Positions 43,019-57,500 of a stretch of 64,000 nt of DNA are shown here, piece by piece. The DNA lies in contig JANJXV010000262.1 in the NCBI GenBank assembly GCA_024803745.1, forward strand, positions 620,001 to 684,000, written 5' to 3'. The notes beneath the pieces were generated by a model, which saw only the letters and a list, made by a program, of their open reading frames with translations, had not been told where the DNA came from and searched no databases. The DNA comes from Megascapheus bottae. Taxonomy: Eukaryota; Chordata; Mammalia; Rodentia; Geomyidae. The translations under genes were made by a program, and so were the position numbers. How positions within the stretch are numbered: the first letter of the stretch is position 1; the number at the start of each line of letters is the position of its first letter.

Positions 43019-46000
43019 CAACTCAGAAATGAGGTGTGTGAAGTCATAGAATGGAGGTGTGTGAAGTCATAGAATAGAGGTGTGTGAAATCATAGAATGG
43101 AGGTGTGTGAAGTCACAGAAATGAGGTGTTTGAAGTCAAAATGGAAGTGTGTGAAGTCAGAATGGAGGTGTGTGAAGTCATAGAATTGAGGTGTGTGAAG
43201 TCATAGAATGGAGGTGTGTGAAGTCACAGAATGGAGGTGTGTGAACTCATAGAATGGAGGAGTGTGAAGTCATGGAATGGAGGTGTGTGAAGTCACAGAT
43301 GGAGCTGTTTGAAGTCATAGAATGGAGGTGTGTGAAGTCACAGAATGGAGGTGTGTGAAGTCACAGAATGGAGGTGTGTGAAGTAACAGAATGGAGGTGT
43401 GTGAAGTCACAGAATGGAGGTGTGTGAAGTCACAGAATGGAGGTGTGTGAAGTCAAAGAATGGAGGTGTGTGAAGTCACAGAATGGAGGTGTGTGAATTC
43501 ACAGAAGTGAGGTTTGTGAAGTTATAGAATGAATGTTTCTGAAGTAAGAATGAAGGTGTGTATAGCCATAGAATGGTGGTGTCTGAAGTCAAAATGAAGT
43601 TGTGTGAAGTCAAACAATGGAGGTGTGTGAAGTCACAGAATGGAGGTGTGTGAAGTTACAGAATGGAAGTGTGTGAAGTAAAAATGGAGGTGTGTGAAGT
43701 CATAGAATGGAGGTGTGTGAAGTCAAATCATGGACGTGTGTGAAGTCAAAATTGTGGTGTGTGAAGTCACAAATGCAGGTGTGTGAAGTCACAGAATGGA
43801 GGTGTGTGAAGTCAAAATGGAGGTGTGTGAAGTCAAAGAATGGATGTGTTTGAAGTCATAGAATGGAGGTGTATGAAGCCATGGAATGGAGGTTTGTGAA
43901 GTCAAACATTGGAAGTGTGTGAAGTTCCAGAATGGAGGTGTGTGAAGTCATAGAATGGAGGTGTGTGAAGTCATAGAATGGAGGTGTGTGAAGTCAGACT
44001 GCAGGTGTGTGAAGTCATAGAATGGAGGTGTGTGAAGGCATAGATTGGAAGTGTGTGAAGTCATAGAATGGAGGTGTGTGAAGTCACAGAATGGAGTTGT
44101 GTGAAGTCACAATGGAGGTGTGTGAAGTCATAGAATGGAGGTGTGTGAAGTCACAGAAAGGAGGTGTGTGAAGTCACAGAATGGAGTTGTGTGAAGTCAC
44201 AATGGAGGTGTGTGAAGTCATAGAATGGAGGTGTGTGAAATCAAAGAATGGAGGTTTGTTAAGTCATAGAATGGATTGTGTGTGAAATCATAGAATGGAG
44301 GTGTGTGAAGTCACAGAATTGAGGTGTGTAAAGTCACAGAGTGGAAGTGTGTGAAGTCACAGAATGGAAGTGTGTGATGTCAAAATTGACGTGTGTGAAG
44401 TCACAGAATGGAGGTGTGTGAAGTCAAAATGGAGCTGTGTGAAGTCAAAGAAAGAGGTGTGTGAAGTCATAGAATGGAGGTCTGTGAAGTCATGGAATGG
44501 AGGTTTGTGAGGTCAAATATTTGAAGTGTGTGAAGTTACAGAAAGGAGGTGTGTGAAGTCATGGAATGGAGGTGTGTGAAGTCATAGAATAGAGGTGTGT
44601 GAAATCATAGAATGGAGGTGTGTGAAGTCACAGAAATGAGGTGTTTGAAGTCAAAATAGAAGTGTGTGAAGTCAGAATGGAGGTGTGTGAAGTCATAGAA
44701 TGGAGGTGTGTGAAGTCATAGAAGGGAGGTGTGTTTAGTCACAGAATGGAGGTGTGTGAACTCAGAATGGAGGTGTGTGAACTCAGAATGGATGTGTGTG
44801 AATTCACAGAAGGGAGGTTTGTGAAGTTATAGAATGGATGTTTCTGAAGTAAGAATGAAGGTGTGTGAAGCCATAGAATGGAGGTGTGTGACGTCAAAAT
44901 GAAGGTGTGTGAAGTCAAACAATGGAGGTGTGTGAAGTCAGAGAATGGAGGTGTGTGAAGTTACAGAATGGAAGTGTGTGAAGTAAAAATGGAGGTGTGT
45001 GAAGTCAGAGAATGGAGGTGTGTGAAGTCAAATCATGGACGTGTGTGAAGTCAAAATTGTGGTGTGTGAAGTCACAAATGCAGGTGTGTGCAGTCACAGA
45101 ATGGAGGTGTGTGAAGTCAAAATGGAGGCGTGTGAAGTCAAAGAATGGAAGTGATTGAAGTCATAGAATGGAGGTGTATGAAGTCATGGAATGTAGGTTT
45201 GTGAAGTCAAACATTGGAAGTGTGTGAAGTTACAGAATGGAGGTGTGTGAAGTCATAGAATGGAGGTGTGTGAAGTCAGAGAATGGAGGTGTGTGAAGTC
45301 AGAATGCAGGTGTGTGAAGTCATAGAATGGAGGTGTGTGAAGTCATAGAATGGAGGTGTGTGAAGCCATAGATTGGAAGTGTGTGAAGTCATAGAATGGA
45401 GGTGTGTGAAGTCATAGATTGAAGGTGTGTGGAAGTCATAGTATGTATGTTTGTGAAGTCACAGAAAGGAGGTGTGTGAAGTCACAGAATGGAGTTGTGT
45501 GAAGTCACAATGGAGGTGTGTGAAGTCATAGAATAGAGGTGTGTGAAATCAAAGAATGGAGGTTTAAGTCATAGAATGGATTGTGTGTGAAATCATAGAA
45601 TGGAGGTGTGTGAAGTCACAGAATTGAGGTGTGTAAAGTCACAGAGTGGTGGTGTGTGAAGTCACAGAATGGAGTTGTGTGTGAAGTCATAGAATGGAGG
45701 TGTGTGAAGTCACAGAATGCAGGTGTGTGATGTCAGAATGGAGGTGTGGGAAGTCACCGAATGGAGGTATGTGACGTCATAAATGTTGGTGTGTGAAGTC
45801 ATAGAATGGAGGTGTGAAGTCATAGAATGGAGGTGTGTGAAGTCATAGAATGGAGTTGTGTGAAGTCACAGAAGGCAGGTGTGTGAAGTCACAGAATACA
45901 GTTGTGTGAAGTCATGTAATGGAGGTGTGTGAAGTCAGAATGCATGTGTGTGAAGTCATAGAATGGACGTGTGTGAAGTCATAGAATGGAGGTGTGTGAA

Positions 46001-48540
46001 GTCAAAGATTGGAAGTGTGGGAAGTCATAGAATGGAGGTGTGTGAAGTCATAGATTGAAGGTGTGTGGAAGGCATAGTATGGAGGTGTGTGAAGTCACAG
46101 AAAGGAGGTGTTTGAAGTCACAGAATGGAGGTGTGTGAAGTCAAAATGGAGGTGTGTGAAGTCAAAGAATGGAGGTGTGTGAAGTCATAGAATGGAGGTG
46201 TATGAAGTCATGGAATGGAGGTTTGTGAAGTCAAACATTGGAAGTGTGTGAAGTTACAGAATGGAGGTGTGTGAATTCATAGAATGGAGGTGTGTGAAGT
46301 CATAGAATGGAGGAGTGTGAAGTCAGAATGGAGATGTGTGATGTCACATAATGGAGGTGTGTGAAGTCACAGAATGTTGGTGTGTGAAGTCATAGAATGG
46401 AGGTGTATGAAGTCATAGAATGGAGGTGTGTGAAGTTATAGAATGGAGGTGTGTGAAGTCACAGGATGGAGGTGTGTGAAGTCATAGATTGGAAGTGTGT
46501 GAAGTCATATAATGGAGGTGTGTGAAGTAATAGAATGGAGGTTTGTGAAGTCAGAATGGAGATGTGTGAAGTCACATAATTGATTTGTGTGAAGTCATAG
46601 AATATTGGTGTGTGAAGTCCTAGATTGTAGGTGTATGAAGTCATAGAATGGAGGTGTGTGAAGTCAGAATGCAGGTGTGTGAAGTCATAGAATGGAGCTT
46701 GGGAAGTCATAGAATGGAGGTGTGTGAAGTTATAGAATGGAGGTGTGTGAAGTCACAGAATCGAGTTGTGTGAAGACACAATGGAGGTGTGTGAAGTCAT
46801 AGAATAGAGGTGTGTGAAGTCAGAATAGAGGTGTGCGAAGTCATAGAATGGAGGTGTGTGAAGTCAGAATGGAGGTGTGTGAACTCATAGAATGGAGGTG
46901 AGTGAAGTCACAATGGAGGTGTGTGAAGTCCTAGAATGGGGGTTTTTGAAGTCATAGAATGGAGGTGTGTGAAGTCATAGAATGGAGGTGTGGGAAGTAA
47001 AAATGGAGTTTGTGAACTCATAGAATGAAGGTTGTGAAGTCATGGAATGGAGGTGTGTGAAGTCAAAGAATGAAGGTGTGTGAAGTCAAACAATAGAGGT
47101 GTGTGAGGTGAAACAATGGAGGTGTGTGAAGTCACAAAATGGATGTGTGTGAAGTCAAAACAGAGGTGTGTGAAGTCCCAAAATGGAGGTGTGTGGTCAC
47201 AGAATGAAGGTGTGTGAAGTCAAAAAGGTGGTGTGTGAAGTCACAAATGTACGTGTGTAAAGTCACAGAATGGAGGTGTGTGAAGTCAAAGTATGTAGGT
47301 GTGTGAAGTCATCGAATGGAGGTATGTAAAGTCATGTCATGGAGGTGTGTGAAGTCACAGAATGGAGGTGTGTGAAGTCAGAATTGAGGTGTGCTAAGTC
47401 ATATAATGCAGGTGTGTGAAGTCAGAATGTAGGTGTGTGAAGTCATAGAATGGAGGTGTGTGAAGTCAGAATGGAGGTGTGTGAACTCATAGAATGGAGG
47501 TGTGTGAAGTCACAATGGAGGTGTGTGAAGTCATAGAATGGTGTTCTGTGAAGTTACAGAATGGAGGTGTGTAAGTCATAGAATGGAGGTGTGTGAAGTC
47601 AGAAATTGAGGTGTGTGAAGTCACAGAATATAGGTGTGGGAATTCAGAATGGAGGTGTGTGAAGTCATAGAATGGAGGTCTGTGAAGTCATGGAATGGAG
47701 GTGTGCGAAATCATAGAATGGAGGTCTCTGAAGTCACAGAATGGAGGTGTGTGAACACATCGAATGGAGGTGTGTGAAGTCAGAATGCAGGTGTGTGAAG
47801 TCACAGAATGGAGGTGTGTGAAGTCACAGAATGGACGAGTGTGAAGTCAAAATTGTGATGTCTGAAGTCACAAATGGAGGTGTGTGAAGTCACAGAATTG
47901 TGGTGTGTGAAGTCAAAATGGAGGTGTATGAAGTCAAAGAAAGGAGGTGTGTGAAGTCATAGAATGGAGGTGTATGAAGTCATGGAATGGAGGTTTGTGA
48001 AGTCATAGAATGGAGATTTGTGAAGTCATAGAATGGATGTGTGTGAAGTCAGAATGGAGATGTGTGTAGTCACAGAATGGAGGTGTGTGAAGTCAAAGAA
48101 TATTGGTGTGTGAAGTCATAGAATGGAGGTGTGTAAAGTCTTAGAATGGAGGTGTGTGAAGTCTTAGAATGGAGGTGTGTGAAGTCAGAGAAGGAAGGTG
48201 TGTGAACTCACAGAATGGAAGTGTGTAAAGGCACAGAGTGCAGGTGTGTGAAGGCACAGAATGGAGGGGTGTGAAGTCAAGGAATGGCGATATGTGAAGT
48301 CACAGAATGGAGGGGTGTGAAGTCAGAATAGAGGTGTGCGAAGTCATAGAATGGAGGTGTGTGAAGTCAGAATGGAGCTGTGTGAACTCATAGAATGGAG
48401 GTGTGTGAAGTCACAATGGAGATGTGCGAAGTCATAGAATGGTGGTTTTTGAAGTCACAGAATGGAGGTGTGTGAAGTCATAGAATGGAGGTGTGTGAAG
48501 TCAGATTGGAGGTATGTGAAGTCACAGAATGGAGGTGTGT
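43018..48540. repeat. Super-repeat 2 (5.5 kb), internally deleted
   Basis: The first about 1.5 kb matches unit 1 of super-repeat 1 (offset 10,522). From 44,539 it matches the last unit (offset 5,542; 39,181 to 44,723 and 40,917 to 46,459). The middle three units are absent. The switch occurs in the shared string CAGAAAGGAGGTGTGTGAAG. A 20-bp piece present at about 41,740 is missing at about 47,287. Confidence 0.9.
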
Positions 48541-51500
48541 CAACTCAGAAATGAGGTGTGTGAAGTCATAGAATGGAGGTGTGTGAAGTCATAGAATAGA
48601 GGTGTGTGAAATCATAGAATGGAGGTGTGTGAAGTCACAGAAATGAGGTGTTTGAAGTCAAAATGGAAGTGTGTGAAGTCAGAATGGAGGTGTGTGAAGT
48701 CATAGAATTGAGGTGTGTGAAGTCATAGAATGGAGGTGTGTGAAGTCACAGAATGGAGGTGTGTGAACTCATAGAATGGAGGAGTGTGAAGTCATGGAAT
48801 GGAGGTGTGTGAAGTCACAGATGGAGCTGTTTGAAGTCATAGAATGGAGGTGTGTGAAGTCACAGAATGGAGGTGTGTGAAGTCACAGAATGGAGGTGTG
48901 TGAAGTCACAGAATGGAGGTGTGTGAAGTAACAGAATGGAGGTGTGTGAAGTCACAGAATGGAGGTGTGTGAAGTCACAGAATGGAGGTGTGTGAAGTCA
49001 AAGAATGGAGGTGTGTGAAGTCACAGAATGGAGGTGTGTGAATTCACAGAAGTGAGGTTTGTGAAGTTATAGAATGAATGTTTCTGAAGTAAGAATGAAG
49101 GTGTGTATAGCCATAGAATGGTGGTGTCTGAAGTCAAAATGAAGTTGTGTGAAGTCAAACAATGGAGGTGTGTGAAGTCACAGAATGGAGGTGTGTGAAG
49201 TTACAGAATGGAAGTGTGTGAAGTAAAAATGGAGGTGTGTGAAGTCATAGAATGGAGGTGTGTGAAGTCAAATCATGGACGTGTGTGAAGTCAAAATTGT
49301 GGTGTGTGAAGTCACAAATGCAGGTGTGTGAAGTCACAGAATGGAGGTGTGTGAAGTCAAAATGGAGGTGTGTGAAGTCAAAGAATGGATGTGTTTGAAG
49401 TCATAGAATGGAGGTGTATGAAGCCATGGAATGGAGGTTTGTGAAGTCAAACATTGGAAGTGTGTGAAGTTCCAGAATGGAGGTGTGTGAAGTCATAGAA
49501 TGGAGGTGTGTGAAGTCATAGAATGGAGGTGTGTGAAGTCAGACTGCAGGTGTGTGAAGTCATAGAATGGAGGTGTGTGAAGGCATAGATTGGAAGTGTG
49601 TGAAGTCATAGAATGGAGGTGTGTGAAGTCACAGAATGGAGTTGTGTGAAGTCACAATGGAGGTGTGTGAAGTCATAGAATGGAGGTGTGTGAAGTCACA
49701 GAAAGGAGGTGTGTGAAGTCACAGAATGGAGTTGTGTGAAGTCACAATGGAGGTGTGTGAAGTCATAGAATGGAGGTGTGTGAAATCAAAGAATGGAGGT
49801 TTGTTAAGTCATAGAATGGATTGTGTGTGAAATCATAGAATGGAGGTGTGTGAAGTCACAGAATTGAGGTGTGTAAAGTCACAGAGTGGAAGTGTGTGAA
49901 GTCACAGAATGGAAGTGTGTGATGTCAAAATTGACGTGTGTGAAGTCACAGAATGGAGGTGTGTGAAGTCAAAATGGAGCTGTGTGAAGTCAAAGAAAGA
50001 GGTGTGTGAAGTCATAGAATGGAGGTCTGTGAAGTCATGGAATGGAGGTTTGTGAGGTCAAATATTTGAAGTGTGTGAAGTTACAGAAAGGAGGTGTGTG
50101 AAGTCATAGAATGGAGGTGTGTGAAGTCATAGAATGGAGGTGTGTGAAGTCACAGAAGGCAGGTGTGTGAAGGCACAGAATAGAGTTGTGTGAAATCACA
50201 AAGGTGGTGTGTGAATTCATAGAATGGGGGTGTGTGAAGTGAAAGAATGGAGGTGTGTGAAGTCACATTGGAGGTGTGTGAAGTAACAGAATGGAGGTGT
50301 GTCAACTCAGAAAGGAGGTGTGTGAAGTCATAGAATGGAGGTGTGTGAAGTCATAGAATAGTGGTGTGTGAAATCATAGAATGGAGGTGTGTGAAGTCAC
50401 AGAAATGAGGTGTTTGAAGTCAAAATGGAAGTGTGTGAAGTCAGAATGGAGGTGTGTGAAGTCAGAATGGAGGTGTGTGAAGTCATAGAATGGAGGTGTG
50501 TGAAGTCACAGAATGGTGGTGTGTGAACTCATACAATGGAGGAGTGTGAAGTCATGGAATGGAGGTGTGTGAAGTCAAAGATGGAGGTGTTTGAAGTCAT
50601 AGAATGGAGGTGTGTGAAGTCACAGAATGGAGGTGTGTGAAGTCACAGAAGGGAGGTGTGTGAACTCAGAATGGAGGTGTGTGAATTCACAGAAGGGAGG
50701 TTTGTGAAGTTATAGAATGGATGTTTCTGAAGTTAGAATGAAGGTGTGTGAAGCCATAGAATGGAGGTGTGTGAAGTCAAAATGAAGGTGTGTGAAGTCA
50801 AACAATGGAGGTGTGTGAAGTCACAGAATGGAGGTGTGTGAAGTTACAGAATGGAAGTGTGTGAAGTAAAAATGGAGGTGTGTGAAGTCAGAGAATGGAG
50901 GTGTGTGAAGTCAAATCATGGACGTGTGTGAAGTCAAAATTGTGGTGTGTGAAGTCACAAATGCAGGTGTGTGAAGTCACAGAATGGAGGTGTGTGAAGT
51001 CAAAATGGAGGTGTGTGAAGTCAAAGAATGGATGTGTTTGAAGTCATAGAATGGAGGTGTATGAAGTCATGGAATGGAGGTTTGTGAAGTCAAACATTGG
51101 AAGTGTGAGAAGTTACAGAATGGAGGTGTGTGAAGTCATAGAATGGAGGTGTGTGAAGTCAGAGAATGGAGGTGTGTGAAGTCAGACTGCAGGTGTGTGA
51201 AGTCATAGAATGGAGGTGTGTGAAGCCATAGATTGGAAGTGTGTGAAGTCATAGAATGGAGGTGTGTGAAGTCATAGATTGAAGGTGTGTGGGAGTCATA
51301 GTATGGAGGTGTGTGAAGTCACAGAAAGGAGGCGTGTGAAGTCACAGAATGGAGTTGTGTGAAGTCACAATGGAGGTGTGTGAAGTCATAGAATGGAGGT
51401 GTGTGAAATCAAAGAGTGGAGGTTTGTTAAGTCATAGAATGGATTGTGTGTGAAATCATAGAATGGAGGTGTGTGAAGTCACAGAATTGAGGTGTGTAAA

Positions 51501-54500
51501 GTCACAGAGTGGAAGTGTGTGAAGTCACAGAATGGAAGTGTGTGATGTCAAAATTGACGTGTGTGAAGTCACAGAATGGAGGTGTGTGAAGTCAAAATGG
51601 AGCTGTGTGAAGTCAAAGAAAGAGGTGTGTGAAGTCATAGAATGGAGGTCTGTGAAGTCATGGAATGGAGGTTTGTGAGGTCAAATATTTGAAGTGTGTG
51701 AAGTTACAGAAAGGAGGTGTGTGAAGTCATAGAATGGAGGTGTGTGAAGTCATAGAATGGAGGTGTGTGAAGTCACAGAAGGCAGGTGTGTGAAGGCACA
51801 GAATAGAGTTGTGTGAAATCACAATGGTGGTGTGTGAATTCATAGAATGGGGGTGTGTGAAGTGAAAGAATGGAGGTGTGTGAAGTCACATTGGAGGTGT
51901 GTGAAGTAACAGAATGGAGGTGTGTCAACTCAGAAAGGAGGTGTGTGAAGTCATAGAATGGAGGTGTGTGAAGTCATAGAATAGTGGTGTGTGAAATCAT
52001 AGAATGGAGGTGTGTGAAGTCACAGAAATGAGGTGTTTGAAGTCAAAATGGAAGTGTGTGAAGTCAGAATGGAGGTGTGTGAAGTCAGAATGGAGGTGTG
52101 TGAAGTCATAGAATGGAGGTGTGTGAAGTCACAGAATGGTGGTGTGTGAACTCATACAATGGAGGAGTGTGAAGTCATGGAATGGAGGTGTGTGAAGTCA
52201 AAGATGGAGGTGTTTGAAGTCATAGAATGGAGGTGTGTGAAGTCACAGAATGGAGGTGTGTGAAGTCACAGAAGGGAGGTGTGTGAACTCAGAATGGAGG
52301 TGTGTGAATTCACAGAAGGGAGGTTTGTGAAGTTATAGAATGGATGTTTCTGAAGTTAGAATGAAGGTGTGTGAAGCCATAGAATGGAGGTGTGTGAAGT
52401 CAAAATGAAGGTGTGTGTAGTCAAACAATGGAGGTGTGTGAAGTCACAGAATGGAGGTGTGTGAAGTTACAGAATGGAAGTGTGTGAAGTAAAAATGGAG
52501 GTGTGTGAAGTCAGAGAATGGAGGTGTGTGAAGTCAAATCATGGACGTGTGTGAAGTCAAAATTGTGGTGTGTGAAGTCACAAATGCAGGTGTGTGAAGT
52601 CACAGAATGGAGGTGTGTGAAGTCAAAATGGAGGTGTGTGAAGTCAAAGAATGGATGTGTTTGAAGTCATAGAATGGAGGTGTATGAAGTCATGGAATGG
52701 AGGTTTGTGAAGTCAAACATTGGAAGTGTGAGAAGTTACAGAATGGAGGTGTGTGAAGTCATAGAATGGAGGTGTGTGAAGTCAGAGAATGGAGGTGTGT
52801 GAAGTCAGACTGCAGGTGTGTGAAGTCATAGAATGGAGGTGTGTGAAGCCATAGATTGGAAGTGTGTGAAGTCATAGAATGGAGGTGTGTGAAGTCATAG
52901 ATTGAAGGTGTGTGGGAGTCATAGTATGGAGGTGTGTGAAGTCACAGAAAGGAGGCGTGTGAAGTCACAGAATGGAGTTGTGTGAAGTCACAATGGAGGT
53001 GTGTGAAGTCATAGAATGGAGGTGTGTGAAATCAAAGAATGGAGGTTTGTTAAGTCATAGAATGGATTGTGTGTGAAATCATAGAATGGAGGTGTGTGAA
53101 GTCACAGAATTGAAGTGTGTAAAGTCACAGAGTGGAGGTGTGTGAAGTCACAGAATGGAAGTGTGTGATGTCAAAATTGAGGTGTGTGAAGTCACAGAAT
53201 GGAGGTGTGTGAAGTCAAAATGGAGGTGTGTGAAGTCAAAGAAAGAGGTGTGTGAAGTCATAGAATGGATGTCTGTGAAGTCATGGAATGGAGGTTTGTG
53301 AGGTCAAATATTTGAAGTGTGTGAAGTTACAGAAAGGAGGTGTGTGAAGTCATAGAATGGAGGTGTGAGAAGTCATAGAATGGAGGTGTGTGAAGAAACA
53401 GAAGGCAGGTGTGTGAAGTCACAGAATAGAGTTGTGTGAAATCACAATGGTGGTGTGTGAATTCATAGAATGGAGGTGTGTGAAGTGAAAGAATGGAGGT
53501 GTGTGAAGTCACATTGGAGGTGTGTGAAGTAACAGAATGGAGGTGTGTCAACTCAGAAAGGAGGTGTGTGAAGTCATAGAATGGAGGTGTGTGAAGTCAT
53601 AGAATAGACGTGTGTGAAATCATAGAATGGAGGAGTGTGAAGTCACAGAAATGAGGTGTTTGAAGTCAAAATGGAAGTGTGTGAAGTCAGAATGGAGGTG
53701 TGTGAAGTCATAGAATGGAGGTGTGTGAAGTCATAGAATGGAGGTGTGTGAAGTCACAGAATGGAGGTGTGTGAACTCATAGAATGGAGGAGTGTGAAGT
53801 CATGGAATGGAGGTGTGTGAAGTCACAGATGGAGCTGTTTGAAGTCATAGAATGGAGGTGTGTGAAGTCACAGAATGGAGGTGTGTGAAGTCACAGAATG
53901 GAGGTGTGTGAAGTCACAGAATGGAGGTGTGTGAAGTCAAAGAATGGAGGTGTGTGAAGTCACAGAATGGAGGTGTGTGAATTCACAGAAGTGAGGTTTG
54001 TGAAGTTATAGAATGGATGTTTCTGAAGTAAGAATGAAGGTGTGTATAGCCATAGAATGGTGGTGTCTGAAGTCAAAATGAAGGTGTGTGAAGTCAAACA
54101 ATGGAGGTGTGTGAAGTCACAGAATGGAGGTGTGTGAAGTTACAGAATGGAAGTGTGTGAAGTAAAAATGGAGGTGTGTGAAGTCAGAGAATGGAAGTGT
54201 GTGAAGTCAAATCATGGACGTGTGTGAAGTCAAAATTGTGGTGTGTGAAGTCACAAATGCAGGTGTGTGAAGTCACAGAATGGAGGTGTGTGAAGTCAAA
54301 ATGGAGGTGTGTGAAGTCAAAGAATGGATGTGTTTGAAGTCATAGAATGGAGGTGTATGAAGCCATGGAATGGAGGTTTGTGAAGTCAAACATTGGAAGT
54401 GTGTGAAGTTCCAGAATGGAGGTGCGTGAAGTCATAGAATGGAGGTGTGTGAAGTCATAGAATGGAGGTGTGTGAAGTCAGACTGCAGGTGTGTGAAGTC

Positions 54501-57500
54501 ATAGAATGGAGGTGTGTGAAGGCATAGATTGGAAGTGTGTGAAGTCATAGAATGGAGGTGTGTGAAGTCACAGAATGGAGTTGTGTGAAGTCACAATGGA
54601 GGTGTGTGAAGTCATAGAATGGAGGTGTGTGAAGTCACAGAAAGGAGGTGTGTGAAGTCACAGAATGGAGTTGTGTGAAGTCACAATGGAGGTGTGTGAA
54701 GTCATAGAATGGAGGTGTGTGAAATCAAAGAATGGAGGTTTGTTAAGTCATAGAATGGATTGTGTGTGAAATCATAGAATGGAGGTGTGTGAAGTCACAG
54801 AATTGAGGTGTGTAAAGTCACAGAGTGGAAGTGTGTGAAGTCACAGAATGGAAGTGTGTGATGTCAAAATTGACGTGTGTGAAGTCACAGAATGGAGGTG
54901 TGTGAAGTCAAAATGGAGCTGTGTGAAGTCAAAGAAAGAGGTGTGTGAAGTCATAGAATGGAGGTCTGTGAAGTCATGGAATGGAGGTTTGTGAGGTCAA
55001 ATATTTGAAGTGTGTGAAGTTACAGAAAGGAGGTGTGTGAAGTCATAGAATGGAGGTGTGTGAAGTCATAGAATGGAGGTGTGTGAAGTCACAGAAGGCA
55101 GGTGTGTGAAGGCACAGAATAGAGTTGTGTGAAATCACAATGGTGGTGTGTGAATTCATAGAATGGAGGTGTGTGAAGTGAAAGAATGGAGGTGTGTGAA
55201 GTCACATTGGAGGTGTGTGAAGTAACATAATGGAGGTGTGTCAACTCAGAAAGGAGGTGTGTGAAGTCATAGAATGGAGGTGTGTGAAGTCATAGAATAG
55301 AGGTGTGTGAAATCATAGAATGGAGGTGTGTGAAGTCACAGAAATGAGGTGTTTGAAGTCAAAATGGAAGTGTGTGAAGTCAGAATGGAGGTGTGTGAAG
55401 TCAGAATGGAGGTGTGTGAAATCATAGAATGGAGGTGTGTGAAGTCACAGAATGGTGGTGTGTGAACTCATACAATGGAGGAGTGTGAAGTCATGGAATG
55501 GAGGTGTGTGAAGTCAAAGATGGAGATGTTTGAAGTCATAGAATGGAGGTGTGTGAAGTCACAGAATGGAGGTGTGTGAAGTCACAGAATGGAGGTGTGT
55601 GAACTCAGAATGGAGGTGTGTGAATTCACAGAAGGGAGGTTTGTGAAGTTATAGAATGGATGTTTCTGAAGTTAGAATGAAGGTGTGTGAAGCCATAGAA
55701 TGGAGGTGTGTGAAGTCAAAATGAAGGTGTGTGAAGTCAAACAATGGAGGTGTGTGAAGTCACAGAATGGAGGTGTGTGAAGTTACAGAATGGAAGTGTG
55801 TGAAGTAAAAATGGAGGTGTGTGAAGTCAGAGAATGGAGGTGTGTGAAGTCAAATCATGGACGTGTGTGAAGTCAAAATTGTGGTGTGTGAAGTCACAAA
55901 TGCAGGTGTGTGAAGTCACAGAATGGAGGTGTGTGAAGTCAAAATGGGGTGTGTGAAGTCAAAGAATGGATGTGTTTGAAGTCATAGAATGGAGGTGTAT
56001 GAAGTCATGGAATGGAGGTTTGTGAAGTCAAACATTGGAAGTGTGTGAAGTTCCAGAATGGAGGTGTGTGAAGTCATAGATTGAAGGTGTGTGGAAGTCA
56101 TAGTATGGAGGTGTGTGAAGTCACAGAAAGGAGGCGTGTGAAGTCACAGAATGGAGTTCTGTGAAGTCACAATGGAGGTGTGTGAAGTCATAGAATGGAG
56201 GTGTGTGAAATCAAAGAATGGAGGTTTGTTAAGTCATAGAATGTATTGTGTGTGAAATCATAGAATGGAGGTGTGTGAAGTCACAGAATTGAAGCGTGTA
56301 AAGTCACAGAGTGGAGGTGTGTGAAGTCACAGAATGGAAGTGTGTGATGTCAAAATTGAGGTGTGTGAAGTCACAGAATGGAGGTGTGTGAAGTCAAAAT
56401 GGAGGTGTGTGAAGTCAAAGAAAGAGGTGTGTGAAGTCATAGAATGGATGTCTGTGAAGTCATGGAATGGAGGTTTGTGAGGTCAAATATTTGAAGTGTG
56501 TGAAGTTACAGAAAGGAGGTGTGTGAAGTCATAGAATGGAGGTGTGTGAAGTCATAGAATGGAGGTGTGTGAAGAAACAGAAGGCAGGTGTGTGAAGTCA
56601 CAGAATAGAGTTGTGTGAAATCACAATGGTGGTGTGTGAATTCATAGAATGGAGGTGTGTGAAGTGAAAGAATGGAGGTGTGTGAAGTCACATTGGAGGT
56701 GTGTGAAGTAACAGAATGGAGGTGTGTCAACTCAGAAAGGAGGTGTGTGAAGTCATAGAATGGAGGTGTGTGAAGTCATAGAATAGAGGTGTGTGAAATC
56801 ATAGAATGGAGGTGTGTGAAGTCACAGAAATGAGGTGTTTGAAGTCAAAATGGAAGTGTGTGAAGTCAGAATGGAGGTGTGTGAAGTCATAGAATGGAGG
56901 TGTGTGAAGTCATAGAAGGGAGGTGTGTTTAGTCACAGAATGGAGGTGTGTGAACTCAGAATGGAGGTGTGTGAACTCAGAATGGATGTGTGTGAATTCA
57001 CAGAAGGGAGGTTTGTGAAGTTATAGAATGGATGTTTCTGAAGTAAGAATGAAGGTGTGTGAAGCCATAGAATGGAGGTGTGTGACGTCAAAATGAAGGT
57101 GTGTGAAGTCAAACAATGGAGGTGTGTGAAGTCACAGAATGGAGGTGTGTGAAGTTACAGAATGGAAGTGTGTGAAGTAAAAATGGAGGTGTGTGAAGTC
57201 AGAGAATGGAGGTGTGTGAAGTCAAATCATGGACGTGTGTGAAGTCAAAATTGTGGTGTGTGAAGTCACAAATGCAGGTGTGTGAAGTCACAGAATGGAG
57301 GTGTGTGAAGTCAAAATGGAGGCGTGTGAAGTCAAAGAATGGAAGTGATTGAAGTCATAGAATGGAGGTGTATGAAGTCATGGAATGTAGGTTTGTGAAG
57401 TCAAACATTGGAAGTGTGTGAAGTTAGAGAATGGAGGTGTGTGAAGTCATAGAATGGAGGTGTGTGAAGTCAGAGAATGGAGGTGTGTGAAGTCAGAATG

